64,000 nt of DNA from Njordibacter sp937773555 (GTDB lineage: Bacteria > Pseudomonadota > Gammaproteobacteria > Pseudomonadales > Balneatricaceae), in assembly GCF_047730085.1 (NCBI RefSeq), contig NZ_CP159830.1, forward strand, positions 558,001 to 622,000. The letters are read 5' to 3'. Shown piece after piece: positions 51,210 to 60,323 of the stretch. Numbering within the stretch: position 1 is the stretch's first letter; every line of letters begins with the position of its first letter. Both the position numbers and the translations under genes were made by a program. The notes beneath the pieces were generated by a model. It ran no database searches and was not told the origin of the DNA. It saw nothing but the letters and a program-made list of their open reading frames with translations.

Positions 51210-51256
51210 TTGTATAGTTATTAAGAATAAAAATAGAGTTAGGTAAATAGCTTCAG

Positions 51257-52159
51257 ATGACCATTGCTGCTGAAAAAAACGTACGTCCGCAAAGCCAATT
51301 TCCTATACGGGAGTTAAGTGCTCGTACAAAAATCAATACGGTCACTTTGCGAGCTTGGGAGCGGCGCTATGGCCTACTCAAGCCTCAAAGAACCCCTAAA
51401 GGCCACCGGCTCTACTCTGAAAAAGATGTGGATACCATTGAGCGAATTCTCACCTTAGTTGCAAGGGGTGTGCCCATTGGTAAAGTGAAGGTATTGCTAG
51501 AACAAAATATTGTCGAGGATACACAGGTTAGCCAAACTGGAGATTGGCAACATGCGGTTGCTGAACTGTTGTTAGCCGTTGAGACCTTTTCAGTGAGTAA
51601 AGTTGAACATCTAATACACAAGTCATTTGCTAACTATCCTGCTCCTATTTGTAGTGAGCGTTTGCTGAAGCCATTATTTTCCGAATTAATCTTAATTGAT
51701 GATCATGGCGCGGCCCTAGGGTTTGCCGACAGTGAACTGGTACGTTACGCATCACTGCGTTCAAGTGCTAAAGTTTCCAAGAAAAATTCTGCCGCTACAG
51801 TAGTTCTGATTGCAGGTCACCAAACGCCAATTTGGCGCTTGGCGCTAATGGCGTTAGAATTAACTGATGCTAAGTTTTCGGTGCATTTGTTAACCCACTC
51901 TTTTACTGTTGCAGCTGCAATTGAACTAGCTGGAAAATTTGAATCCGCCTACACAGTATTTTATCAAGATGGCATTTGGAAAGATCTAGAAAAAGACCTG
52001 ATGGCCAACGTGTTGCTTAAAAACGATCGGCTCTTTCTCTGTGGTACGGCACCAGTGTTGGCTAATTTATATGCAGAAGACCGAGTGTTTAAAAATTCAA
52101 ATAGCTGTATTGATGGGTTAATTAAGCGTCAAACAATGCCTTATAAGGCCCTTAGGTAG
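51257..52159 (+). CDS. LitR/CarH-like MerR family light-response regulator
   Basis: The 300-residue protein has a MerR winged helix at about residues 15-85 (FPIRELSARTKINTVTLRAW, RTPKGHRLYSE) and a C-terminal region shaped like the cobalamin-binding domain of LitR/CarH. The canonical ExHxxG cobalamin motif is not seen; only GHQTP at 187-191 (H188) lies at the comparable place, so it may not sense light through AdoB12 itself. It is divergent from the photolyase operon over a perfect palindrome, as LitR genes are. Confidence 0.85.
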   Translation: MTIAAEKNVRPQSQFPIRELSARTKINTVTLRAWERRYGLLKPQRTPKGHRLYSEKDVDTIERILTLVARGVPIGKVKVLLEQNIVEDTQVSQTGDWQHAVAELLLAVETFSVSKVEHLIHKSFANYPAPICSERLLKPLFSELILIDDHGAALGFADSELVRYASLRSSAKVSKKNSAATVVLIAGHQTPIWRLALMALELTDAKFSVHLLTHSFTVAAAIELAGKFESAYTVFYQDGIWKDLEKDLMANVLLKNDRLFLCGTAPVLANLYAEDRVFKNSNSCIDGLIKRQTMPYKALR

Positions 52160-52162
52160 TCT

Positions 52163-53074
52163 ATGAAAATATTGATGACAGGCGGTACTGGTCTAATTGG
52201 TCAGGCCTTTATACAACAGTTTGGCGATCACCAATTTACAGTGCTCACTCGATCCATACCTGCAGTAATGAGTAACAAAGCTGCATGGCCTAAGGCATTA
52301 AATTTTATAGATTCGCTAGACCATTTCCACAATCTAGATGAGTTTGATGCAGTGATCAACCTTGCTGGAGAGCCCATTATTGACAAACGATGGAGCGTAA
52401 AGCAAAAACACATTATCTGCCAAAGCCGGTGGGGCATTACTCAACAACTAGTGGCCTTATTTACGCATAGTTTAAACCCACCTTTGGTGTTTTTAAATGG
52501 ATCAGCTATTGGTGCATATGGTAATCGGCCAGATCAAACACTTACCGAAGAGTCCTGTGTTGAAGTGAGTGATTTCTCCAGCCAATTATGTTTGGGTTGG
52601 GAAGATATTGCTATGGAGGCGAAGGCTTTTACTCGTGTTGTTTTACTAAGGACAGGTATTGTTTTAGCAGCCCATGGTGGTGCTCTGGCCAAGATGTTAT
52701 TGCCCTTTAAGTGCTTCTTAGGTGGACGTATTGGCAATGGTGAGCAGTACATGTCTTGGATTCATTACCAAGACCACATTAATGCAATGCAGTACCTGTT
52801 GCTTGAGGAAAGTATGTCGGGAGCAATTAACTTAGTTGCGCCAGAAGCGCAAAAAAATAGCACCTTTACCCAAACCTTGGCTAAGTCACTCAGTCGGTTC
52901 GCTATTCTCCCCATACCCAAAAAAGTACTGCAGCTTTTGCTCGGAGAGTCCTCTTCTTTGCTGCTGGATAGCCAAAGAGTAATGCCACAAAAACTTTTAG
53001 AAAGTGGGTTTGCCTTTAAATTTTACAGTTTAAAGTCTGCCTTGGATGATTTGCTGAAGCGTCCTGCTGAGTAA
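52163..53074 (+). CDS. TIGR01777 family NAD-dependent epimerase-like protein
   Basis: The 303-residue protein begins MKILMTGGTGLIGQAF and has NLAGEPIIDKRW and LNGSAIGAYGN, the signature blocks of the TIGR01777 SDR-like family (YfcH). It starts four bases after the MerR regulator and is almost surely co-transcribed with it. Function unknown, recurrent in light-response clusters. Confidence 0.92.
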   Translation: MKILMTGGTGLIGQAFIQQFGDHQFTVLTRSIPAVMSNKAAWPKALNFIDSLDHFHNLDEFDAVINLAGEPIIDKRWSVKQKHIICQSRWGITQQLVALFTHSLNPPLVFLNGSAIGAYGNRPDQTLTEESCVEVSDFSSQLCLGWEDIAMEAKAFTRVVLLRTGIVLAAHGGALAKMLLPFKCFLGGRIGNGEQYMSWIHYQDHINAMQYLLLEESMSGAINLVAPEAQKNSTFTQTLAKSLSRFAILPIPKKVLQLLLGESSSLLLDSQRVMPQKLLESGFAFKFYSLKSALDDLLKRPAE

Positions 53075-53110
53075 ATAGACAATATAATAGTTAACCCCTG
53101 GAAAAGACAC

Positions 53111-53482
53111 ATGAAACAATTGTTAATTGCCGTGCATGGCAGTCGAAGAGAATCATCAAATGATGAATTAAGGTTATTAGGAGACAAGGTGTCCGCCAGG
53201 GTAGGTGTGGCTTTTGATGGTGTGAAAGTGGCTTTTTTGGAGTTTGCCTCCCCCTCTGTAGAGACTGCACTGGTTGATTTTTTTAACAGTGGTGCGACAG
53301 AAGTAGTGGTGCTGCCCTATTTTTTATCAGCGGGCAACCATGTTGTGGTAGATATTCCACGAGAAATTAACAAGGCTGTGGATCAATGGCCAGACAAAAA
53401 TATTAAAGTACTGCCTCACTTTGGTGCTCTGGATGAAATGGCTAATTTTATCGCTCTAGCGTGTAAAAATGAGACTAATTAA
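53111..53482 (+). CDS. CbiX/SirB-like sirohydrochlorin chelatase family protein
   Basis: The 123-residue single-domain protein has the chelatase pattern IAVHGSRRESSN and LPYFLSAGNHVVVDIP, with two active-site histidines. Short CbiX proteins insert cobalt or iron in sirohydrochlorin or are tetrapyrrole-related. It ends the regulator's operon; a link to cobalamin-based light sensing is an attractive but unproven idea. Confidence 0.85.
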   Translation: MKQLLIAVHGSRRESSNDELRLLGDKVSARVGVAFDGVKVAFLEFASPSVETALVDFFNSGATEVVVLPYFLSAGNHVVVDIPREINKAVDQWPDKNIKVLPHFGALDEMANFIALACKNETN

Positions 53483-53625
53483 CTGTTAACATCGCGTTAT
53501 AAGCTGATCTACTCGAATAGCCAGTCAATACCTTGTATACATTTACATAGTAAATAGTGTTTTATACCGTTTGGTTGCATGTTCGAAGCTGATATCATGT
53601 TCGCGTTAACAAATGAGTAGACCCC

Positions 53626-53787
53626 ATGAACCGTCGTAAAAAAGGTATTCAGATTTTAAAGGCTCGTGCCAAAAAATCTAACGCAAAATTGAGTACTCAA
53701 AGCAAGCCTAAATACATTAGCAAAGCAGACCGCGCGCTCTCAGTAGCGCTGGCGTTTGATAACGCAACTCTAGCGCCTGAAGAATAA
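53626..53787 (+). CDS. DUF2986 small basic protein (53 residues)
   Basis: MNRRKKGIQILKARAKKSNA is the start of a highly basic peptide with SKPKYISKADRA, matching DUF2986. The stop lies 24 bases before the next gene. Function unknown. Confidence 0.8.
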   Translation: MNRRKKGIQILKARAKKSNAKLSTQSKPKYISKADRALSVALAFDNATLAPEE

Positions 53788-53811
53788 TTGTGCAAACTTA
53801 AAGGGATTACT

Positions 53812-54219
53812 GTGGCAACCAAACAGATCATTGCAGAGTTTTTAGTGAAGGAATTCCCTCAGTCTAAGTGTGTGGTAGAGAGCATTGGAGAATGCAGTTC
53901 TATTATAAGTCACCCCATAGGCTTTGATGAGCTGCGCCCTGGTGGCACAGTTTCAGGGCCGGTACTAATGACTGTTGCAGACGTGGCGTTATACGCTGCC
54001 GTGCTGGGGGAACTAGGTTTGGTTGCTTTAGCAGTGACGTCCAACTTGTCGATTAACTTTTTAAGAAAACCTGCTGCAACTAAAGACATTGTAGGCCACT
54101 GTAAGTTGGTTAAAGTAGGCCGCACTCTAGTGATGGGAGAGGTGATGTTATACTCTCGGGGCGATGATAGGCCGGTAGCCCAAGTGATGGGTACTTATGC
54201 ATTGCCTGCTAAAACTTAA
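53812..54219 (+). CDS. PaaI-like hotdog thioesterase
   Basis: The 135-residue protein has the hotdog-fold pattern GFDELRPGGTVSGPVLMTVA, AAVLGELGLVALAVTSNLSI and NFLRKPAATKDI, as in PaaI-type acyl-CoA thioesterases. GTG at 53812 with AAGGGA five bases upstream is preferred over the TTG at 53788. Substrate unknown. Confidence 0.85.
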   Translation: MATKQIIAEFLVKEFPQSKCVVESIGECSSIISHPIGFDELRPGGTVSGPVLMTVADVALYAAVLGELGLVALAVTSNLSINFLRKPAATKDIVGHCKLVKVGRTLVMGEVMLYSRGDDRPVAQVMGTYALPAKT

Positions 54220-54244
54220 TTCTCAGTTTTAGCGCTTTATAACG

Positions 54245-55378
54245 TTATCTGAGTTGGTCTATTACCGCTAGCATAGCCGGTAATAAAGCTGCACCCATGT
54301 CACTGCTGCGCTGTGCAGACCAGCCATAGCTAGCGTCTGGTAGATTGAAGTTGTCGATAAAAGGCATCTCTAATGTGAGTGATAGGCAGCCATAGGTTTC
54401 GCCAACGGATGCGCTTGCTAAAGTTAGGTTTGCTTGGCCTGGAAGGTCGGTGTCATAGCCGTACTCTGTTTGGTAATCTGGGTTGCTAATAAGTAACTGG
54501 TGTTTAAAATTGGCTTCTAACTTAGCCAGCCTCGGGCTATATGCTGGAATACCTTGGTTGTCCACTAAGAACACATAGGGTATTTCCTCATCGCCGTGAC
54601 AATCAATATAAAGGTCTACACCTGTTTCACGCATTTTTTGTTGTGTTAAAAACACTTCTGGGCTGCGCTCCATGGTGGCATTTAGCCACTCACGGTTAAG
54701 GTTAACGCCGGCTGCATTGGTTCTTAGGTGGCCGCGCACACTGCCATCTGGATTCATGTTTGGAATAATATAAAACACTGCATCTTTTAGCAGACTTCGG
54801 CCGCATGCATTACTTGGGTCAAGTAACTTTTGTAATAAACCTTCTATGGCAAATTCGGCCATAGTTTCACCTGGATGCTGGCGAGCAGTGAGCCAAATTT
54901 TACGTTTTGTTGGTGAATCATCACCAATAGTGAGTAGGCTTAAAGGCCTGCCATCTAGAGTGTTGCCTAGGGTTGTAAGGGTACACACATCACTCGTCTG
55001 CGCCCAACCTATAAGGTCCTGATGCCGTTCCCATGAGTAAGGCGTAAAGTAGCTATACCAAACTAAGTCATGCTCTGGCGCGTGGCTAAAAATTAGGCCA
55101 CCGTCTTCGTATTTAGTAGGCACTCTAAACCACTCTTCTCTGTCATAGGAGGCGACTACTTGAAAATGCTGCCAGCCATCCGGAAAAGCTGCTGCTCCAG
55201 CATTAGTAATGTTTAGTTTTAGCCCATGGTGATCCTTAGCCCCGGCAACACTAAAGTGAAACCATTGATAGAAGTCAGATTGGTTATCATGACGTATAGC
55301 TAACTCAATAGGGTTGCTGTGCACATTGATGACCTCAATGTTGCCACTGTCAAATTGACTGTTAATATGAATTGGCAT
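54245..55378 (-). CDS. M14-type cytosolic carboxypeptidase
   Basis: The 377-residue protein has an N-terminal beta-sandwich (to about 125) typical of cytosolic carboxypeptidases and a C-terminal M14 domain with zinc ligands in RQHPGETM and DCHGDEE, NPDG and the catalytic glutamate in LTLEMPF. CCP-type enzymes trim C-terminal residues of proteins. GGAG nine bases before ATG. Monocistronic. Confidence 0.9.
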   Translation of the reverse strand: MPIHINSQFDSGNIEVINVHSNPIELAIRHDNQSDFYQWFHFSVAGAKDHHGLKLNITNAGAAAFPDGWQHFQVVASYDREEWFRVPTKYEDGGLIFSHAPEHDLVWYSYFTPYSWERHQDLIGWAQTSDVCTLTTLGNTLDGRPLSLLTIGDDSPTKRKIWLTARQHPGETMAEFAIEGLLQKLLDPSNACGRSLLKDAVFYIIPNMNPDGSVRGHLRTNAAGVNLNREWLNATMERSPEVFLTQQKMRETGVDLYIDCHGDEEIPYVFLVDNQGIPAYSPRLAKLEANFKHQLLISNPDYQTEYGYDTDLPGQANLTLASASVGETYGCLSLTLEMPFIDNFNLPDASYGWSAQRSSDMGAALLPAMLAVIDQLR

Positions 55379-55720
55379 GGTAATCTCCTTTTTTATAACA
55401 CCATTAAAGCGGGGCTATGGGCGTTGGTGTTAGCTTGCGGTGGCCACAGGCTCCCAAGAGCCTTGCATTAGGTTTTTGCAGCTACGCTTCTGTACGAGGT
55501 CGCGTGCATGCCTAAGTGTGCTGCGCAGGGGCTCAGGGCACTCAATGAGAGGTGTGCTCAGTGCCGCTTAGGCTTTAATTTATTAACGTGTTACTTTAGG
55601 CATATTTGGGCCTCATCGCAATCGAAAAAAAACAGAGTGATAAAGCGAGTGAAAAGTATCAACAAACTAACTATTTTTTGTTTGTTTAGAGATGATTCAG
55701 TGACGGGTAAAAAGGACGAA
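55379..55720. other. Intergenic stretch without genes
   Basis: No supported coding sequence in either strand. A GGCTCCCAAGAGCC hairpin lies at about 55449-55462. A short plus-strand frame at 55508-55732 runs into the tRNA and is not credible. Confidence 0.5.
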
Positions 55721-55795
55721 TGGCTGGGATAGCAGGATTCGAACCTGCGCATGACGAGATCAAAACCCGTTGCCTTACCGCTTGGCGATATCCCA
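55721..55795 (-). tRNA. tRNA-Gln (TTG)
   Basis: The reverse complement begins TGGGATATCGCCAAGC, has the anticodon loop TTTTGAT (anticodon TTG), the T arm GGTTCGAATCC and an encoded CCA end. Identical in sequence to the tRNA-Gln at 59503-59577. It follows tRNA-Met by 25 bases. Confidence 0.97.
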
Positions 55796-55820
55796 GAAAT
55801 GTCCGAAGGACTGATCAAAA

Positions 55821-55897
55821 TGGTGGCTATGACTAGATTCGAACTAGTGACCCCATCATTATGAGTGATGTGCTCTAACCAGCTGAGCTACATAGCC
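55821..55897 (-). tRNA. tRNA-Met (CAT), elongator type
   Basis: The reverse complement begins GGCTATGTAGCTCAGCTGG, has the anticodon loop CTCATAA (CAT), T arm AGTTCGAATCT and encoded CCA. The first pair is G-C, so it is the elongator, not the initiator. Confidence 0.95.
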
Positions 55898-55988
55898 ATT
55901 TTGATCATTTTCAAGCACAGTGGCTGTACTTGAGGACGCGAATTATTCCTTGTTTTGGGGGTGCTGTCAACACCCACAAACAAAGGTT

Positions 55989-57080
55989 TTACACATTAAA
56001 TCGGAAGTGAACCACATCACCGTCTTTTACCCGGTATTCTTTGCCTTCTAAGCGCCATTTGCCAGCTTCTTTGGCGCCTTGCTCGCCGTTACCAGCAATA
56101 AAGTCATCATAACCAACAACTTCAGCACGAATAAAACCTTTTTCAAAGTCTGTATGGATTACGCCAGCGGCTTGAGGCGCTGTGGCATTTTGTTTTACAG
56201 TCCATGCGCGAACTTCTTTAACACCTGCAGTAAAGTAAGTTTGTAAGCTGAGTAGTTCATAGCCTGCTCGAATTACACGATCCAAACCAGGCTCGGTCAT
56301 GCCAATATCAGACAAAAATTCACGTTTGTCTTCATCATCTAGTTCGCTAATTTCTGCTTCAATTTGGTTACAAATAGCCACTACTTTAGAGCCTTCGACA
56401 GCAGCAAATGCATTCACTGCGTCTAAATGAGGATTATCTTCAAAACCATCGTCAGCCACGTTAGCAATGTACATGGTGGGTTTGCTGGTGAGTAGGTGAA
56501 AGCTCTTAACCATGGCTAGCTCATCGTCATTTAAATCTAGGGTTCGCACAGCGATACCTTCACTTAGAGGGCCGGCTAGTTTTTCTAAAAATGCCATTGT
56601 GGCTTGTGCTTCTTTGTCACCCGTGCGGGCAACACGGTGTACACGGGCTTTTTGCTTTTCTACAGAATCTAAATCGGCTAAGGCTAATTCCATATTAATA
56701 ATGCCAATGTCATCAATCGGGTCAATTCGGTTAGAAACGTGAATCACGTTATCGTCGTCAAAGCACCGAACAACATGCGCAATGGCATCTGTTTCACGGA
56801 TATTAGCTAAAAACTTGTTGCCTAAGCCTTCACCTTTAGAGGCGCCTTCTACCAACCCGGCTATGTCAACAAACTCCATGGTGGTAGGTAGTATGCGTTC
56901 TGGTGTAACGATGGCTGCTAAGGCGTCTAAACGTGGGTCTGGCATTGCTACAACACCAGCGTTAGGCTCAATAGTGCAAAATGGAAAATTTTCAGCGCCA
57001 ATACCTGCTTTGGTAAGGGCGTTAAAAAGAGTTGATTTACCAACGTTAGGTAGGCCTACAATGCCGCAATTGAATCCCAT
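55989..57080 (-). CDS. ychF: Redox-regulated ATPase/GTPase YchF
   Basis: The 363-residue OBG-like protein has GLPNVGKSTLFNALT, DIAGLVEGASKGEGLGN and a C-terminal TGS domain (RAWTVKQNATAPQAAGVIHT). YchF binds ribosomes and is linked to oxidative stress. It follows pth in the conserved order, with the tRNAs downstream. Confidence 0.97.
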   Translation of the reverse strand: MGFNCGIVGLPNVGKSTLFNALTKAGIGAENFPFCTIEPNAGVVAMPDPRLDALAAIVTPERILPTTMEFVDIAGLVEGASKGEGLGNKFLANIRETDAIAHVVRCFDDDNVIHVSNRIDPIDDIGIINMELALADLDSVEKQKARVHRVARTGDKEAQATMAFLEKLAGPLSEGIAVRTLDLNDDELAMVKSFHLLTSKPTMYIANVADDGFEDNPHLDAVNAFAAVEGSKVVAICNQIEAEISELDDEDKREFLSDIGMTEPGLDRVIRAGYELLSLQTYFTAGVKEVRAWTVKQNATAPQAAGVIHTDFEKGFIRAEVVGYDDFIAGNGEQGAKEAGKWRLEGKEYRVKDGDVVHFRFNV

Positions 57081-57115
57081 GGGATACCTCTAGTAATTTT
57101 AATTAGACCGCTTTT

Positions 57116-57712
57116 TTAGTTCGTATGCAGGTCGTTCATGGCTTTTTGCCATTGCCCAGATATCGCCTCAGGCATAGCTTTTTTAGCCTTGTCCATTGAG
57201 TGCTGGGTGCTAATGCGCTCTTCAAGAGGCGCTTTTTTTAAAACGTAATTAGTCACTAATTTGGCATTGCCAGGGTGACCTATTCCTAAGCGTAAACGAT
57301 GAAAGTTCTTGTCACCACTACGTTTGCTAATAATGTCTCTTAAGCCATTGTGGCCACCATGGCCACCACCTTGTTTCAGGCGTGCTGTGCCTGGAGGCAG
57401 GTCTAGTTCGTCATGGGCTACAAGAATGTTTTCTGTGTCAATTTTATAGAAGTTACATAAGGCCTGCACAGCTTGGCCACTTAAATTCATAAAAGTATTA
57501 GGGATAAGCAAGTGTACTTTGTGCCCAGCTATAAAACCTTGACCATAATCACCAAAAAACCGCTTTTCCATCGCTAGGTTAATGCCTTCTTCCTTAGCCA
57601 ATTGCACAAGCCAGTCTTGGCCTGCATTGTGTCTGGTTTGATCATATTTGGCGCCAGGGTTGCCTAGACCAACAATAAGTTTGATGGGTATAGTGGGTAT
57701 AGAATCGGACAT
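57116..57712 (-). CDS. pth: Peptidyl-tRNA hydrolase
   Basis: The 198-residue enzyme has VGLGNPGAKYDQTRHNAGQD with the catalytic histidine, NTFMNLSGQAV and HDELDLPPG. It recycles peptidyl-tRNA that drops off ribosomes. Lies between rplY and ychF, after a rplY terminator-like stem. Confidence 0.97.
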   Translation of the reverse strand: MSDSIPTIPIKLIVGLGNPGAKYDQTRHNAGQDWLVQLAKEEGINLAMEKRFFGDYGQGFIAGHKVHLLIPNTFMNLSGQAVQALCNFYKIDTENILVAHDELDLPPGTARLKQGGGHGGHNGLRDIISKRSGDKNFHRLRLGIGHPGNAKLVTNYVLKKAPLEERISTQHSMDKAKKAMPEAISGQWQKAMNDLHTN

Positions 57713-57732
57713 GGCTGCGGAGCTCCAAATAA

Positions 57733-57766
57733 AAACGCCTTTGTTAAGTGAATAACAAAGGCGTTT
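57733..57766 (-). terminator. Intrinsic terminator after rplY
   Basis: AAACGCCTTTGTTA pairs with its exact complement (14 bp, 6-base loop); on the minus strand TTTTTATTT follows. It would limit read-through from rplY into pth. Confidence 0.8.
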
Positions 57767-57795
57767 ATGACATCAACAATTAAGCTGTGCTAGTT

Positions 57796-58386
57796 TTAAC
57801 TGCCTTTGGTGCCAGTAATGGTAGCAATGGCTTGGTTATGGTCATCTCCTAGGCGAAGAGCGTGAATAGTAACGCCCTTTGGCAGTTCAATGTCTGAAAG
57901 ATGAACAATGCCACCAATAGGCACATCTTGCATGTCTACAGTTAAGCATTCTGGCAAGTTAGCGGCCAAACATGTGATCTCAACTTCACTCTTAGCATGA
58001 GACACTGTGCCGCCTTGGATCTTAATCGATGGGGCAGTTGCTTCATTTACAAACTTCAAAGGAACTAAGATGTGAATTAGGTTTGACTTGGTAACGCGCA
58101 AGAAGTCAACGTGCTGGATTTCTTGTTTGGCTGGGTGGCGCTGAATGTCTTTAACAATGACGGGCTCTTCTTTGCCGCCAATGTTTAGGGTAATTACAGA
58201 GCTATAAAAGCCTTCTACTTCAGAAGCTTTCCAAAGGTCTTTGTGAACCAAAGTGATAGATTGAGGCTTCTTGTTTTTTGCACCACCGAAAACGATAGCA
58301 GGTGTACCACCAGATAGACGACGTAGGCGGCGGCTCGCACCTTTCCCCAAGTCATCACGGGCTTCAGCATTTAGAGAGATAGACAT
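57796..58386 (-). CDS. rplY: 50S ribosomal protein L25/general stress protein Ctc
   Basis: The 196-residue protein has the L25 domain (MSISLNAEARDDLGKGASRR) and a C-terminal TL5/Ctc domain. It binds 5S rRNA. The ATG at 58386, with AAGGA seven bases upstream, is preferred over a GTG at 58431. Between prs and pth, as usual. Confidence 0.95.
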   Translation of the reverse strand: MSISLNAEARDDLGKGASRRLRRLSGGTPAIVFGGAKNKKPQSITLVHKDLWKASEVEGFYSSVITLNIGGKEEPVIVKDIQRHPAKQEIQHVDFLRVTKSNLIHILVPLKFVNEATAPSIKIQGGTVSHAKSEVEITCLAANLPECLTVDMQDVPIGGIVHLSDIELPKGVTIHALRLGDDHNQAIATITGTKGS

Positions 58387-58494
58387 TTGTCTTTCCTTAT
58401 TTATTGTCCTAGGCACTTGCGACCGGTGCACGGTAGGACGGTTAAAATGGCCTAATTAAAGGCCGATAATACTAGCGCAGTTTTCTACCTAAGT

Positions 58495-59439
58495 TTAGGT
58501 GCGAAACATCGCGCTAATGGATTCTTCGTTACACACACGGCGCACAGACTCGGCCAGTAAATCGGCCATCGTTAGTTGGCGAATGCTTTTGCATGCTTTA
58601 CTGGCTGCAGATAACGGAATAGTGTCAGTCACTACCAGCTCGTCCAGCGATGAATTAGTAATATTTTCTACTGCAGGGCCAGATAGCACTGGGTGGGTAG
58701 CATAGGCTACAACACGTTTGGCGCCGTTGGCCTTGAGGGCGTCTGCTGCTTTGCATAAGGTGCCTGCTGTGTCGCACATGTCATCAACCAAGATACAGGT
58801 GCGGTCTGTAACATCACCGATAATATGCATTATTTGCGATTCGTTAGCCTTTTCGCGACGCTTGTCTATAATTGCTAAATCTGTATTTAACTGCTTGGCT
58901 AATGCGCGGGCCCGGACTACACCACCCACATCGGGTGAAACAACCAGTGGGTTATCATAATCCTGGTTTGTTATTTCATCTAACAAGACTGGAGAACCAA
59001 ATACGTTGTCAACTGGGATATCAAAAAAGCCCTGAATCTGTTCAGCGTGCAAATCTACGGTTAGCACACGGTCAATGCCAGAGCGAGCCATCATATTAGC
59101 CACAACCCGGGCGCTTATGGGTACGCGTGCAGAGCGAGGGCGGCGATCTTGGCGGGCATAGCCAAAGTAAGGCACTACAGCAGTTACACGTGCGGCAGAG
59201 GCTCGACGCATAGCGTCGGCCATCAAGATAAGTTCCATTAAATTGGTGTTGGTGGGTGCGCAAGTGGGTTGGATGATAAATACATCCTTACCGCGCACGT
59301 CTTCCAGCAGTTCAATTGCACATTCCCCATCGCTAAAGGTAGACACTTTAGCCTTGCCTAGGGGCACTCCTAAGCGATCTCCAACCATCTGAGCTAACGC
59401 GGGATGAGCACTACCGGAAAAAACTTTAAGTTTTGACAC
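58495..59439 (-). CDS. prs: Ribose-phosphate pyrophosphokinase
   Basis: The 314-residue enzyme has the flexible loop PYFGYARQDRR, the catalytic VDLHAEQIQGFFDIPVDN and the PRPP loop CILVDDMCDTAGT. It makes PRPP for nucleotide, histidine and tryptophan synthesis. The start codon is GTG (59437-59439). A tRNA-Gln precedes it on the same strand. Confidence 0.97.
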   Translation of the reverse strand: MSKLKVFSGSAHPALAQMVGDRLGVPLGKAKVSTFSDGECAIELLEDVRGKDVFIIQPTCAPTNTNLMELILMADAMRRASAARVTAVVPYFGYARQDRRPRSARVPISARVVANMMARSGIDRVLTVDLHAEQIQGFFDIPVDNVFGSPVLLDEITNQDYDNPLVVSPDVGGVVRARALAKQLNTDLAIIDKRREKANESQIMHIIGDVTDRTCILVDDMCDTAGTLCKAADALKANGAKRVVAYATHPVLSGPAVENITNSSLDELVVTDTIPLSAASKACKSIRQLTMADLLAESVRRVCNEESISAMFRT

Positions 59440-59502
59440 CTTGGGACACCTATGCTTTTGCAGTTATAGTAAGGCACAAAACTATGTTTGTGCCAGAGAA
59501 TG

Positions 59503-59577
59503 TGGCTGGGATAGCAGGATTCGAACCTGCGCATGACGAGATCAAAACCCGTTGCCTTACCGCTTGGCGATATCCCA
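59503..59577 (-). tRNA. tRNA-Gln (TTG), second copy
   Basis: Same sequence as the tRNA at 55721-55795, with anticodon TTG and encoded CCA. It lies between lolB and prs, where ispE often also lies. Confidence 0.97.
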
Positions 59578-59636
59578 TAAAATTCAGGCGCATATTTTCG
59601 CGGAAATAGCATCTAGTGTCAACATAATTCGCGCCT

Positions 59637-60323
59637 TTACTGTGGCTTCACAGTGGGTGTAAATGTGGGGTTAAGTTGTGGAAATGGAAATAAATTAAAC
59701 CAGCTTTTGAGCACTAAAACTAAGCGTATGTCAGCACGTTTGAGCTCAATTTTTTTAGGCATAGGTAAGCCAGTTACCTTATTATAAGAATGATATGTCA
59801 CCAACCAGCCAGCCTGTTCAATCGTGGCTGCCTCACCTTCTAAGTTATACGTTATTTTTGCTAGGGTATTAGGTTGTGGGATGCCCCTGACCCAGTACCT
59901 TAGCTCTTGCATTGGGAATTGCCAGCCAAATTCTTGTTCAAACAAAGCCTCAATTGATTCCGCCTCCACTTGGCCTTTACTGCTAGTGGCAATGACCAGG
60001 CCTGGAGCGCCTTCTATGTGTAACTGGCCACTCCCCAAAGGGCCATTAATTAGCAAGCTAAAATAGGCTGATCTTTGGCGCCAGGTGAGTAACCCAGAGT
60101 TGTTTTTATCATCCGTATATACTGCCATTTTTCCTTCTACATCCCATTGCACAAGCTTTTCTAGTTCTGCTTTTTTGTATGAAAAAGGTGCGTAAGCATG
60201 CGATGCTAAAGGTGAGATGTTGTTTTTTGGTACGTTACTGCAGGCGGAGATAGCCAATAAAAGAAACCCTAAAAAAGTAAATTTTGTAAAATTTTTAAAA
60301 CGGCTAATCGCTTTGAAATTCAT
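59637..60323 (-). CDS. lolB: Outer membrane lipoprotein insertase LolB, with an extended C-terminus
   Basis: The 228-residue lipoprotein has a lipobox LLAISACS and LolB blocks WDVEGKMAVYTDDKNNSGLL, FSLLINGPLGSGQ and LRYWVRGIPQP. It receives lipoproteins from LolA and inserts them into the outer membrane. The last about 20 residues (FPFPQLNPTFTPTVKPQ) go past the usual end. It overlaps the TPR gene by 20 bases. No ispE gene follows. Confidence 0.92.
   Translation of the reverse strand: MNFKAISRFKNFTKFTFLGFLLLAISACSNVPKNNISPLASHAYAPFSYKKAELEKLVQWDVEGKMAVYTDDKNNSGLLTWRQRSAYFSLLINGPLGSGQLHIEGAPGLVIATSSKGQVEAESIEALFEQEFGWQFPMQELRYWVRGIPQPNTLAKITYNLEGEAATIEQAGWLVTYHSYNKVTGLPMPKKIELKRADIRLVLVLKSWFNLFPFPQLNPTFTPTVKPQ

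Noticed and set aside
55508..55732. 74-codon plus-strand ORF before the tRNA-Gln
   Set aside because: It runs into the tRNA gene, has no ribosome site and matches nothing known to me.
59394..59612. 72-codon minus-strand ORF over tRNA-Gln and the prs start
   Set aside because: It is a translation of the tRNA; a very similar false ORF occurs over the other tRNA-Gln copy.
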